64,000 bases of DNA from Beroe forskalii (taxonomy: Eukaryota > Ctenophora > Nuda > Beroida > Beroidae): positions 434,001-498,000 of the forward strand of contig WFMF01000083.1 of NCBI GenBank assembly GCA_011033025.1, in the 5' to 3' direction. Both the position numbers and the translations under genes were made by a program. A model generated the notes under the pieces. It made no database searches, was not told the DNA's origin, and saw only the letters and a list, made by a program, of their open reading frames with translations. Below are positions 25,701 to 35,659 of the stretch, in pieces. Each line of letters opens with the position of its first letter. The stretch's first letter is position 1.

Positions 25701-26655
25701 GTACGTTCAAATAGTGGTCGTGTGGAAATTACAGAATCCGTGCTCAACATCAACGTTATACTTTACAGGGACAATAGGGCTGTTCAGAAGAAATACTTCA
25801 TATACGACATCGACCCTGTGTACCGGCAAGCAGCAATCAGATACGAGAACTGGAAACTCATAGTGGGGACCCCAGCCGTCCGTGAGTAGAAAATGAAATC
25901 CAGGGTTTATTTCCATTTTGAAGGCAATTGCCGTTGTTCATGGTAGGGTATAGTAAGCTGGACAATTCTTCAATAATCCTGAGAAGAAATCTCGTCCAAA
26001 CCCGTTGACACAGTTGATTTTCGCCTGACAAAAGGCAATTTCTTCTTCCATTCCCAGCTACAAATATCATAATCCCAGGCTTCTCCCCTCAGATCAAGCG
26101 AACGGTCGGTACCCTCCCTTGGAAGAAGCAGACTCCACCTACTCTAACCCTGGTCTGCCCATGAAAGAGTACGTGGATGCTGCATTCGGTCTGCTAAATC
26201 AGTACAAAGCTGCAGGGAAGATGTGTCAGACGGTGGAGTGCTTCCTGGGAGATGACGCTGATCAGGTATCGCTTTACTTCTGCGATAGTTTCTAATAGCT
26301 CAACTTCTGCCATTTGAAACATTGTTGTGAATCTAATTCTATAGGGGTTCGGCAGTTCGCAACGATTTCAACTTCAAATAAAACTAAATTCAAATCGCAT
26401 TCATTGTTTGAAATCCCTCATTGCCTTAATTTAGACCATCTCCATCCCTAGATCCTGCTCTTTGACCTGAGCGTTGACGAGTTTGAGTTCCACAACGTTG
26501 CCGACAGACACCCGGACATCGTATCCCAACTCACTTCCATCCTGGACAGAGAAATGGAGGGCATGGTGGAACCAGTTAATCTCCTCCAGATGCCGGGGGA
26601 AGCAGCTGCCAATCCCAACAACTTCAACGGAGCCTGGATGCCGTGGCTGCCGTGA
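16742..26655 (+). CDS. type II membrane arylsulfatase (ARSB/ARSI/ARSJ-like), 14 exons
   Basis: Predicted exons: 16742-16909, 17519-17573, 18359 or 18362-18520, 18719-18827, 22720-~22815, ~22972-23097, 23339-23505, 23720-23854, 24128-24246, 24448-24581, 24730-24845, 25769-25881, 26093-26265, 26452-26655; about 623 residues. Phases agree at every junction except the one near 22.8-22.98 kb (see findings). A cytosolic N-terminus of about 75 residues is followed by one hydrophobic segment (about 76-95) and the sulfatase fold. Visible motifs are the metal-binding ADDLGW, the signature [12 protein letters not shown] with the formylglycine Cys near residue 153, GKWHLG, FFSDNGG and [12 protein letters not shown]. 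The family hydrolyses sulfate esters of glycosaminoglycans in lysosomal or secretory compartments. Position 3 of the signature is Ala where animal sulfatases usually have Pro. The C-terminus ends NGAWMPWLP. The exact substrate cannot be told. Confidence 0.85.
17640..18358 (+). repeat. C/T-rich minisatellite with reiterated splice-acceptor cassettes
   Basis: A degenerate CTCTAACCCACC tandem array, with a CCCCTAAC-type block at 18212-18320, lies directly upstream of the membrane-anchor exon. Inside it, near 17958-18000 and 18143-18185, are copies of the real acceptor and exon start (CCCCCAGCAGTCGTATTCCT, then GGTGATAGTGGTGTT), each followed by more array instead of the rest of the exon. A shorter fragment (CCCCCAGCAGTAT) sits near 17815. 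The array extended by copying the exon edge. Confidence 0.75.
19897..20343 (-). pseudogene. LINE ORF2 C-terminal part
   Basis: This frame, starting inside [11 protein letters not shown], continues the reverse transcriptase ORF that breaks off at the nested element: the eight bases ACATGTGC (minus strand) are present on both sides of that element. The protein contains KLWNQ and [15 protein letters not shown] motifs seen in C-terminal tails of animal LINE ORF2 proteins. It is non-functional because of the interruption and a frameshift in the upstream part. Confidence 0.65.
20344..21450. mobile_element. non-autonomous TIR transposon (hAT- or P-like), nested in the LINE
   Basis: Terminal inverted repeats CATACCTCGAAAAAA (20344-20358) and its partner CATGCCACGAAAAAA (reverse complement of 21436-21450) match at 13 of 15 positions. 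They are flanked by the 8-bp target duplication GCACATGT at 20336-20343 and 21451-21458. Removing the element and one copy of the duplication joins the two LINE protein fragments. No transposase ORF is present. An 8-bp duplication is typical of the hAT and P superfamilies. The interior holds four tandem copies of a ~118-bp unit. Confidence 0.8.
20520..20990 (+). repeat. about 118-bp tandem repeat, four copies, inside the nested transposon
   Basis: Units start near 20551, 20672, 20788 and 20907. Each holds AGCCCCAGAAGCCAGA, then GTCGCCTCAATAGGATTT, then TAAGTTGAGTCGATTGATAA. Internal tandem repeats of this kind are common in long non-autonomous TIR elements. Confidence 0.75.
21490..22668 (-). 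pseudogene. LINE reverse transcriptase domain, truncated and frameshifted
   Basis: The frame is open from the element border (reading [13 protein letters not shown] just before the Leu-Lys-Lys at 22629) through [50 protein letters not shown] and [11 protein letters not shown], which are the RT palm blocks with the catalytic YADD. It then runs into the thumb and a VKFLGVVID block. A frameshift near 21,525 ends it; the continuing frame (starting [14 protein letters not shown]) runs to the nested element. Minus strand, opposite to the host gene. Confidence 0.85.
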
Positions 26656-27154
26656 TGGGTCTGCAGATTAAGGGTGCAGAGCAAGTGTCCTCAGCCATCA
26701 ACATCAGTGAAACAATCCCCAATAGTTGATGAGTGACGATGTGTTATGCCAAGGGTTGAGGCTTCACAAACAAGAAACTTTATGGACTTGGGAATCCAGA
26801 CCACTATTGACTATGACTGTTGTATTTCATAATTTAAGATCACCGGAACAAGTCAATGTCACTTTAACTTTAACTTAACTACTACTAACGCATCAGCTAG
26901 GCTGACATTTTTAAGTTTAATAGTGATAATTGACTAATCCACAATACAATACTTTAACTAAACGTCATTTTTAATCATATTCATAAATTTCGAATGGAAT
27001 TTGCCAGGCTTGTGATTGTGAAGTAGTAAGTACTTCAATACTATGCTTCAGCAAGAAAGACAATGTGATCAGAGCGATTTGGAAATATAAACTTTGGTCA
27101 CTTCTTTAAGTTTACCTTTTCCAAGTTTTCAGTCCACCAGTCCGATCCGGGTAA
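26656..27154 (+). other. sulfatase 3' flank / probable 3' UTR
   Basis: No ORF is visible. It is nearly identical to 40603-41089 downstream of the second sulfatase copy, so it belongs to the duplicated unit. No clear polyadenylation signal was pinned down. Confidence 0.4.
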
Positions 27155-27296
27155 CAGGGGCCTGTCGAACTCAGCTCATATGCTTGGCACTTGGCACGCG
27201 GCTCACTGCCTGTTAATTACAGGCACTAGGCAGTAAGCCGCGCACGATTACGCCGCGCATGGAAAAGCCGCGCACATTTGAGTTTGACACGCCCCG
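27155..27296. mobile_element. 142-bp MITE with CAGGGGC ends
   Basis: It is present in unit A and absent at the matching site in unit B (about 41,090), where the sequence reads straight through GATCCGGGTAAATATC. The ends CAGGGGCCTGTCGAACTCA and, on the other strand, CGGGGCGTGTCAAACTCA are inverted repeats. The target duplication is TAA (27152-27154 and 27297-27299), or GTAA if one end base is excluded. TAA would suit PIF/Harbinger; the CAGGGG end would suit hAT, but no 8-bp duplication is seen. Confidence 0.7.
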
Positions 27297-27489
27297 TAAA
27301 TATCTCATATCTGAATAGTGAATATTATCAACTTAATTCTTGCAGTATAATGACATGACAATTGACAATTAACTCCCAGAATTTTCCATGAAATTGACAA
27401 ATTCATATTGTATATTGAATTTGAATTCTAAATGACGATCAAACACTTGTATTTAAAATTGGATTTACTTTCAACTCATCTGTCTACTG

Positions 27490-27720
27490 CAAGATATTGC
27501 TACGCCCGCATAGGAGTGTGCACGCGCAACGCAAACATAACAGGGATATACTTGTTATGTTAAGCAATAATTATAAACACGTATACCCGGCCCCTGTTAT
27601 CGTCGCGCGGCCCGGCGCGCTTCCTCCGTAGGGAAGCGCGCGGCGCTTACTCCATGTTACGGCGCTGTCAACGTCAGACAACGCGCCGCGCACTCTGTCA
27701 TCTGTGCTCGAAACCGAGAC
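27490..27720. repeat. GC-rich hairpin cluster (unit A version)
   Basis: CCCGCATAGGAGTGTGCACGCGC, shortened here to its key part CCCGCATAGGAGTGTG, and reiterated GCGCGC and GAAGCGCGCGG motifs mark this out from the AT-rich surroundings. The corresponding region of unit B (41,290-41,750) is larger and holds the complete foldback element. Confidence 0.5.
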
Positions 27721-27801
27721 CTTTGTTTGGGCAAAATTTGCTGAAACACGTATATCTCAGTATGGCTAAGCGCTTTTACAATGTGTCACATGAAATCGTT
27801 G

Positions 27802-28050
27802 GGTATGTCTCCCATATAAACGGCTCTGAGTGACGTCACAGATCTAAACGTCAATTTTTCTGTATCCTAAACCTATCCATAGCCCTAACCAAAACCCTAA
27901 CCTTAATCCTAACCCTAATCCTAACAAATCCTGACCCTAATCCTGACCCTAACCCTAGTCCTTAAAGCGCTAGGTGCGCTTAATTATATTTTTCTGAGTG
28001 ACGTCATTGTCATAGATAATGAAGGCTCCCGTTTATATGGGAGACTCACC
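27802..28050. mobile_element. 249-bp MITE carrying a telomere-like array
   Basis: Ends GGTATGTCTCCCATATAAAC (27802) and GGTGAGTCTCCCATATAAAC (reverse complement of the right end, 28050) form the terminal repeats. The flanks are AATCGTTG at 27794-27801 and 28051-28058, an 8-bp target duplication. Unit B has the empty site (AAATCTTTGGCCC). Between the ends, 27,870-27,965 is a degenerate CCCTAA array, and GAGTGACGTCA occurs just inside both ends. Confidence 0.8.
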
Positions 28051-28477
28051 AATCGTTGGCCCAATTGGAAGTGATATGACATGCTTTTAAGTTTTATTAT
28101 CATTTAGGTTTGAAAAATTAAAAGAAATTTCGATCACTTGCTTTTTTTGACTGTGCTTTGCCTTACAAGTAGGAGTGTGTTAATGAATTGTGGGTGTGTT
28201 ATTTTTTCTGATCTCAAGACTGATAACGAATGCAGTAGATATAGAATGTGGTTCCCTTTCACATATTGGTGCAGCATGCTCATTTGATCAAGGCCTTGAT
28301 AAACCAAGGCCTTGAAAAACACAGATAGGAAGTTGAGCACAAAGATCCACGCATCTTTATTTTTCTACTAAGACATACGAGATCTTTTTTGAGGAATCTG
28401 TCATTCAAGCAATCTGCACACACATGTGCTCATCATGTCAAAACCATTTATTTAATTTTATTGCACCCCATTTGAGG

Positions 28478-29288
28478 AGTGGCATAGGTACACTTCCTTA
28501 CAGTGAGCGGTTGGACAGGTTGAATTTAACTACTTTAGCTGAGAGGAGAATTAGAGGGGACCTCATTGAAACTTTTAAGGTATTAAATGATAAAGTTGAT
28601 TATGGTAAGACTTGGTTTAAAGTAGGCAGAAGCAGAAGAAACCTTTTGACCTGTAGAAAATCTTGTAGCAAGCTGCCAAGAGAAATAACTAAAGTAAATG
28701 ATGGATTTATTTCAGAGAGAGTTAGACCTTATTGGAATGACTTACCTAAAACTGTACGAGAAGCATCTTGTGTAGACATGTTTAAGGTTTCATTAGATCA
28801 TTATAAGAACAACACTGAAATGCACTCTCCTAGTAATTTCTGGTATATATCATCAGTTGTGCTTGAAAAAATTGAAGGCGATAGCTATTTAAGAAACAAA
28901 CTAAAGTTTAATGAATTCTTAAGAAATAATCCTTTTGTAGCCAAGAAGAAAGGTATCAATATTTCTACTTGATAAATTAAATTGCATATTTTTTTATATA
29001 ATCTACCATTTGGTATTATTTGACCATGTTTATTTGACTTACTATTTTTACTGGCTTTTCAGTGTTTTTATCAATTTTGATATTTTGTCATTGTGGAAGT
29101 TAAAATTAATTTTATCACATTGAATAACTTCTTATTTGTTAATTGTAAAATTGCTTTTTATTAATGTTACTATGGAATGGGCACCGGAGTGAAATGGTGC
29201 TAAATAATTGTTAACATTTGATATTGATCAATTGGGTGTGAGATTAGAGATGGTTCAATACCATTATGCTTACATTATTATACATTAC
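28478..29288 (+). mobile_element. 3' fragment of a LINE, unit A only
   Basis: Unit B reads directly across this site (42,278), so the insertion border is known to within a few bases. The plus-strand ORF (open from 28424 to 28972) reads LPYSERLDRLNLTTLAERR, then GDLIETFKVLN and RPYWNDLPKTV, the characteristic C-terminal end of many animal LINE ORF2 proteins. It is severely 5'-truncated. The 3' end finishes in an ATTATTATACATT repeat. No long target duplication was found. Confidence 0.75.
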
Positions 29289-30490
29289 TGCTATAAACTG
29301 AATTACAATGAAAAGAACTCACTGGAACATGACAGCTTGAGATGATCCCTTGCTGGAGATTTCTCTTGTTGCTTCAAAGTAAAAAAGAGGAATTACAGAG
29401 CCATTACTCAGTAGTCTGAATGAAGCCTTGGGGTATTAATGGTTTGCAAGACCTGCATGACCCTGAAATAGCTCACCATTAAGTTCAGGATATTCCGCAT
29501 AGAATAAGCAGCAAGACAATTAAGGAGATCATGCCCTTTGATCTTTATCCATGTGTCTAGGACTATGCCCACAATTTGCCTTGTTCCTTGTAGTGGCTTC
29601 AGTATTTTTTAATGTAAAATCCACTGACCACATGGGTTATGTGCAGGGTTATGTGTGGGGTTATATGCGGGGTTGTGGTTGAAGAGAGATGAAGGGCCAT
29701 GCCCACAGTTTTCCTTGTTCCTTGTAGTGATGTGGGCCAAACCCCCTCTGTTTCCCTTTGTCACCTGCTGATGGGACACCTACATCGCAGATGGCAGGGA
29801 GACCTTACTACTGTAGGGTAACTGCTGATGATTCACAGTTTAGTCTCTTCCGCCTCTTATGTCAATCCTTGAATTAGAAAATCGATGTACAGTATTTTGT
29901 TATGTTTGTTGTAGACCCATACACCTCTATAGATGAGACATTGGATTAAGCCTTGGCCTTCTAATTAAACTTGCTGGTAGGTGTATTCAATGCTCATAGG
30001 TCAAGAATGATACATCAAAGGGGCTGGAACAGTGGCTACACAAGAATAATCCATTGCCCCATTATAATTGCATTGTCTTTCTCCAATTTTTAAGAGAGAT
30101 GAAGGAAAGATACTCATGAAGAAAATTACAATACTCTATATATGCTCTTTCATTTTTCAACCTATTTTGTGTGCTTTTGACGTATGAATATACATACATG
30201 TAATTTACTTAACAATCCTCTTAATTCAAACTTAACAACACTACTAATTACAATCAACTTTGAGAATGTTGTGTAATACTATGTGGAGTTCCTGAAGAAG
30301 AGGAATTTTTATCTTGAAACTGTCAGTAGAATAGTGGTTCATAGTGCGTGGGTTTGATTTCATTATTGAGATTTCTGTGTTTCACTGCAATGATCAATCA
30401 CATCAAACAATTCTCTTATTGAAAAACAAATTCAGTGAAAATTAAAGGTTCTTTTATTTCATTTTAACAATTATTTCATTGACAGTGAAT
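29289..30490 (+). other. TRAPPC2 upstream region, unit A copy
   Basis: It matches 42,279-43,648 upstream of the complete TRAPPC2 gene. No ORF is visible. Unit B has about 210 bp more here (43,134-43,345). It presumably holds promoter and 5' UTR intron sequence. Confidence 0.45.
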
Positions 30491-30561
30491 ATGTCTGGCA
30501 ACTATTACTTTGTGATCATTGGACACCATGATAACCCCATCTATGAACAGGAACATAGCAG
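30491..30561 (+). pseudogene. TRAPPC2 first coding exon, orphan copy
   Basis: It encodes the same 23 residues as the intact gene ([20 protein letters not shown] onward) with the same AG|GTAATATT donor. The next 120 bp match intron 1, but the homology stops at about 30,685, just before the exon 2 acceptor, where the second sulfatase unit begins. Exons 2-4 are therefore missing and no TRAPPC2 protein can come from this copy. It marks the right edge of duplicated unit A. Confidence 0.85.
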
Positions 30562-30979
30562 GTAATATTTTTCTCCTAATTTCATCTTGTATGCATGCAA
30601 ATGTTTCAAAAGTACACATATTTTTAGAAATTTCTTAAACTTGCAACACATAAAGTTTGTTATTTTGAATTTTAATTTTGTATATAATTGCAAATTTAAG
30701 GGAACTGTTTTTTATTTTTTTTTAAAAATTGTTTTTCTTTTAAATTTTTTTAGCTGCCCACCGTTTAAGACAAGAGATTTATCAGACTTTACAGACTTAA
30801 TAAAAATTGAAGAGATCCTTTTTTCGTGATTTTCAATTGGGAAAAATTTTAAGAAAGGATTTGGGTTGATTATGACTTCATGACTTTTTAAACGAAAGAA
30901 GTTTGTGTTTTTTTCCCTATTTTTGAAATCGAAAGACGCACAGCATTTCTTTTTTTGGGACTTTTTTTCTTTTTTTTTC

Positions 30980-33900
30980 CCTCGAAAAAAATTCCTCTGA
31001 TCTGGCAATTTATAGAAACTTCAAGGAATCTATCGGGTTTTGTTTTGGGTGCCATGGCAAATTTCCCCATACGGTGTATGAGAACCTTTTTAAGGGAGAT
31101 CAGTCCATCATTTTCAAAGATTTAAGACATTACTTTAAAAAAGAAGTATGTGGCTGAGGCCCGACTAATTGGGAATATATGAAAAAAGTCTTTTTTCCTA
31201 GAGTTACTCTTAGAATAAATCCCAAATGAAATAGAAGAAAGATAATTAGAAAGCCCTTTGGGGATCCTCTACTATTTTAGTTTGCCTCGACACTATACGG
31301 GAAATCTCAAAGAGGATTTTATCTCAGTAACTTTTTTTTTATATATAGTTAAGGTGCGTATAAAAAAACCATAAATATCTCTAATTGCGGCAACAAACAA
31401 GGCGCTCGACTGTCCTCAGTATAATTTAAAAATTTAAATTTCACAAAGATAAGTGTATCAAATTTGATACTATTTATTAAAAAAAAAACCATTCTAAAAA
31501 TCCCCTTTTGCTTTAAATTGTGTGTTGATTGACCAACGTTTCTAAGGCAAAGTAAAAATTAAAATACGATAATGCCCAAATCAATTTTCAAGAAGGGGTA
31601 TAAGTTCTTTTTACTATAAAATATATTTCAGAGACAGTTGAAGAAAAGAGAAAGAGAAGTCCACGAAATATTTCACAAAGGGACAATCATTCCCCCAAAA
31701 ACTGGGTACATTCAATCTTGCCTTTGACTTTAGGGTTTTTTTACTGTTTCAACCCCCAACTTTCCCCCCAAACCCCCCCCCTCACCTTTCCCAGTACCCC
31801 CCCTCTCTCCCACCTCCCCAGCAGTCGATTCAGTGAAGTGGTGTTCCTCCTGTCCTCCTTTTCGGGGTGCCCAAACACCCAACCCCACCTACCATTCAGC
31901 CCCTCAACCCCCAACCCACCCCCGTTTTCCCGCCCACCCTCCCTTTTTTAAAAAAAAACCTTTTAACACCTCCCCAGAGTCGTATTCCTGGGGGAAGTGG
32001 TGTTCCTTCCAACCCACCTCCCCCCAAACCCACCCCCTCCCAACCCCCCGATCCCTCCCTCTAACCTACCCCCCCCCAACCACCTCCCCAGCAGTGATTC
32101 CTGGTGAAGTGGGGCCCCTTTCCCAACCCACCTCCCCCCAGCCCCCCCAAAAACCCACCCTCTCTTACCCACCCCCTAACCACCCCGAACCCACCCCCTT
32201 CCCCCAACTCACCCCCTAAACCCCCTACCCCCCTCCCCTCCCCAACCCCCAACCCCTTTAAACCCACCCCCCCTCACCCACCCCCTCAACCCCAAACCCA
32301 CCCCACCCCCCGCCCCCCTCCTCACCCCCTCAAAACCCCAACCCCCTCCAGCAGGGGCCAAGTCGTTCCCCCCCTCCCCCTTTCAGGGGGTCCCCTTTTT
32401 GGACCCCTGAAAAAAACCCCCGAAGACCTCATTCTAGTGATAGAGATGATTAAAAAAACGTGGGGGTGGACATTGGTTGGGGATGGGCGGGGTTGACAGT
32501 TTGATGCAACAATTTTTTTATCAAGAATTTTACCATTCTTTCATTTTTTTCCATAAAATATTATGATGTTTTTCAGAAAGTTCGTTATTTAACAATTTTT
32601 TTTAAATTTTTTTTGACCCAATTTACCTGAAAATTTTTCCCCCACTAGAATCAGCACCTACCTCACCTCCCTGGCTAGAAGTGGGGTTATCTCTAAACAC
32701 TTCTACTCCAACTTATCCGCACTGCCTCCAAGTGCCTCTCAACAGGCAGGCCAATAGACAAATTGGACCACCATACATGACATAAATTACATAGACACCA
32801 ATTGGAAGTTACTGATCATTTCCACAAGACAGATTCATTTATATCATCACCAATTTCATTTTTCAATCATATACATGCACAACTTTTATCTTATGACCGA
32901 TTTCTGATTATTTATCAAGTTGATGCTACAATCGTCTAATACCTTGTTAAGAATTATGTTTTCATCAGGTATCCTTTCCAAACTAGGGATTACAAGGATC
33001 CAGATTCCTTTCTAGAATGGGGGCCGAACAGGCAGCCTCCCTACTGTACAAATTGGCTCCAAAGCAAGTTTCTGGGCCATTTTGCCTCAGTGAGCTGCAA
33101 ATACATACATATCAATGTCATACTTAACCTGTCCAGAAATCTAGAAATTTTGCAATCATCAAACCTCTGTTACCCCAGATCGGTTCAAACAAATCATGCA
33201 AATTCCTGACTTTAACTGTCCAGTTAATGCAGAAGAAAGGGCTACAACTCTGCATGGTGAAAGTGGCATCTCGGCTTGAATCATATTTATACCCCAATAC
33301 ATAGCTTCTATCTGTCTGTTAAGGGATTCTATAACAGCATGGTGGTGGGAGCTTTTAGTTCGTTTTGTTATTCTGATTATTCTAAATTTTATGTTATTTC
33401 GTATGACTGAAAAGTAAAATACTAAATAATTTATGGAGAGAATTCGCTTTTTAATAAAACTATTATCTAATCATTTATCTAAAATCTTTCTTTAATCCAT
33501 TTGTATTCAAGTATCTACAACCTCTTTATCATCCTTCTTAATGCCAGAGTTATCTGGCAACTTGCAGTTAGCCTCAAACCTCTCCCTATTGGTGACTACC
33601 TAACGCACACTACCTTTGACACAGCTGAAAATGAGGACATATGGAGGAGGACCAGACGCCTGGTGAAGGTCCAGCATGGACAAATATCCGTGGTTTCAAT
33701 GACCTACAGCAATGTCATCTTCACCTATAAAGCTATGAGGTAACATATTTCATTTAAAACACAAAATAAACTTTCGATCAGATACTATTTTACGACGATA
33801 ACAGTTTATGATTGACACCAGTTTACGATAAGATTGACACCAGTTTGCGAATGACACTAAGAATAATTGAACCTTTCTCTCCCCAGGATTATAAACGCGC

Positions 33901-35600
33901 ACAACACCCACCATACAGAGGATCCTCTTTTCCTCTGCATGTCCTACCCTTAACCTCACCCCCATACAACCCCAGAGTTCCAGACTCAATCCTGTGATGC
34001 AGAACTAAGTTGTGGGTAAACGGGGATTTGCTAGGGGTCTCGAAGCAATAATTCATCCCACTGTTATCAGTCTCCATGACAGCTGCATGCCAAGCATGTT
34101 TATTCTTCTCATCTCATTGTGATCTTCCTTCAAACATCGCCAACTTGCCCAACAATGGAGCCCGTGCGCGGTGTGCGCGCAGCACCTCACTTGAACATAT
34201 CATACACCAGCCACCAAGATATTATTTTCCAAAGCATTCAATTCCTCCCAGGAGAGACTATACAACCTTTGCAATGCCTGACTAGTAAGTAAAATCACCT
34301 TCAGTCTGAAGAAGGTTTATTACCTGATTTATTACACTCGTCATCTCTTCAAAGACAATTAGAGTGTGAGCAGAGGAGGAAGAAAAGTTTCTGAACCATT
34401 TTTCCTCAGTAAGTAAAATTGAAAACTACCAACTTTTAAAGTACTTAAAGATTTGATGCTCCAAAAGTTGAATATTTCATTATTATTCTAAGAAACAAGA
34501 AACTGATGGGCGATCATGCATCCGTCTCTGCCACCCTCCCCCTGTGTCTCCCTAGATGACACAGATTACGCTCTACTGGCCTCCAACTACCTCTGAAAGG
34601 AGACAAGGCAGGGTTGTGAGGGTAAGGCCAGAGTCCCAGCCTTCCTCTCTGCAAGGGAATCCCCAAGGCAGGCATGTGTCTTAGGCCGGGCCAGTTTGAA
34701 TTTATGGCTGCTCGAAATTTAAATTAAGTTTTGCGATCCAATTATCTGGCTTTATGATCATTTCAGGTCAGGATACTTTTAGCCTATGTAATAGATTTCT
34801 TACTCAACCCTACAATCCTCCTCTGGACTGGATGTTGAGCAGAGCGTTTGATGGAATGGATTTATCCAAGAATTTCCAAATGTAAGTCGAGCTGAACAGA
34901 AGTATTTTTGGCATGTTCTTTAATCCAGTAATAATTATATCGATAATAACCAGAGTGCAATTTAATGCCAGTTCTATGTCTCTGTCGTCGGCCCTCCCCA
35001 GAAAGTAAAATTTCAACACGGGCCTCTGTAATTCTTACCCCCAGAAAAGCTGCATATTTCCAATCCATTCATCAATTTCACGCTTATACAGTTGATGATT
35101 ATTTTCGGTGTTAATAACGTGTTAAACGGTTCAGATTTAGCAATACAATTGTTAGTTGTGAAATTTAGGAAACGACGCGTTGATTCCGAAACCCGATCAC
35201 TACATTGCTCCACGATTCACAGTCCCTTAGTCTGAGAATGGAAACATTTTAGGTTGTCTAGCATCATCACACATTTTAAACCAGATATGACGTCATCGCT
35301 GCCCAAATCATCAGCGACGATTGGCCTGAGCATGGATAATTATGCTAGAATTGTTTCAAAAATATAATATCCATTCATCAGTCACGATCATGAGTCCCGT
35401 ACTTGAATATTATACAGAATTGAAGTGAGTTCATGTTGTCAGATAATTCATAAATTTTCACGGCCACCGGATATTTTAAGCGCCGCAATTCTTCAAATTC
35501 CGAAGCACCGTTGATGACGAAAGCATTTTACAATTACATTTCTTATTCCATATTTGCGAAACTATACAGTGTGTGTGTGTGTGCTGATGTTTGACCCTTC
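30980..35600 (+). pseudogene. second sulfatase copy, 5' and central exons, broken
   Basis: Every exon of the intact gene from 16.7 kb to 24.8 kb can be matched, but with many one- and two-base losses. In the catalytic exon (about 32,650-32,751) the codon for the formylglycine Cys reads CGC in place of TGC, and the donor reads GC in place of GT. The exon matching 17,519 has lost its GTGAGT donor (about 31,676). The GKWHLG exon (about 33,235) is frameshifted. The exon with EEAIE at 33,595-33,739 is partly open. This copy cannot give an active enzyme as read, though poor consensus quality could account for many of the indels. Confidence 0.75.
31740..32420 (+). repeat. C-rich array, unit B version
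   Basis: This is the counterpart of 17,640-18,358, with long runs of C and several copies of the CCCAGCAGTCG acceptor cassette (near 31,815, 31,970, 32,090 and 32,345). ORFs here encode Pro-rich low-complexity sequence on one strand and Gly-rich on the other; both are artefacts of the array. Confidence 0.7.
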
Positions 35601-35659
35601 TCATGAGTTAATGTTTCCGCGGATTTGGAACCAAAATGGAACCTATGTCAAGATTTTGT

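Larger units (their letters stand above)
16410..30685 (+). repeat. duplicated unit A
   Basis: From about 16,410 the sequence is repeated in the same order from about 30,686. It covers the sulfatase first exon at 16.7 kb through the gene end at 26.7 kb, then 3' flank, then TRAPPC2 exon 1 and part of its intron 1. The junction at about 30,685 fuses TRAPPC2 intron 1 directly to sequence matching 16.41 kb, sharing ATTGCA at the join. Differences between the units are mostly transposon insertions, listed separately. It may be a real head-to-tail duplication or two haplotypes joined in assembly. Confidence 0.75.

Noticed and set aside
27870..27965. True telomere or chromosome end
   Set aside because: The CCCTAA array is short, degenerate and enclosed by MITE ends.
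31718..32496. Pro-rich and Gly-rich ORFs of 65-130 codons
   Set aside because: They are translations of the C-rich minisatellite in several frames and on both strands, in the indel-rich segment.
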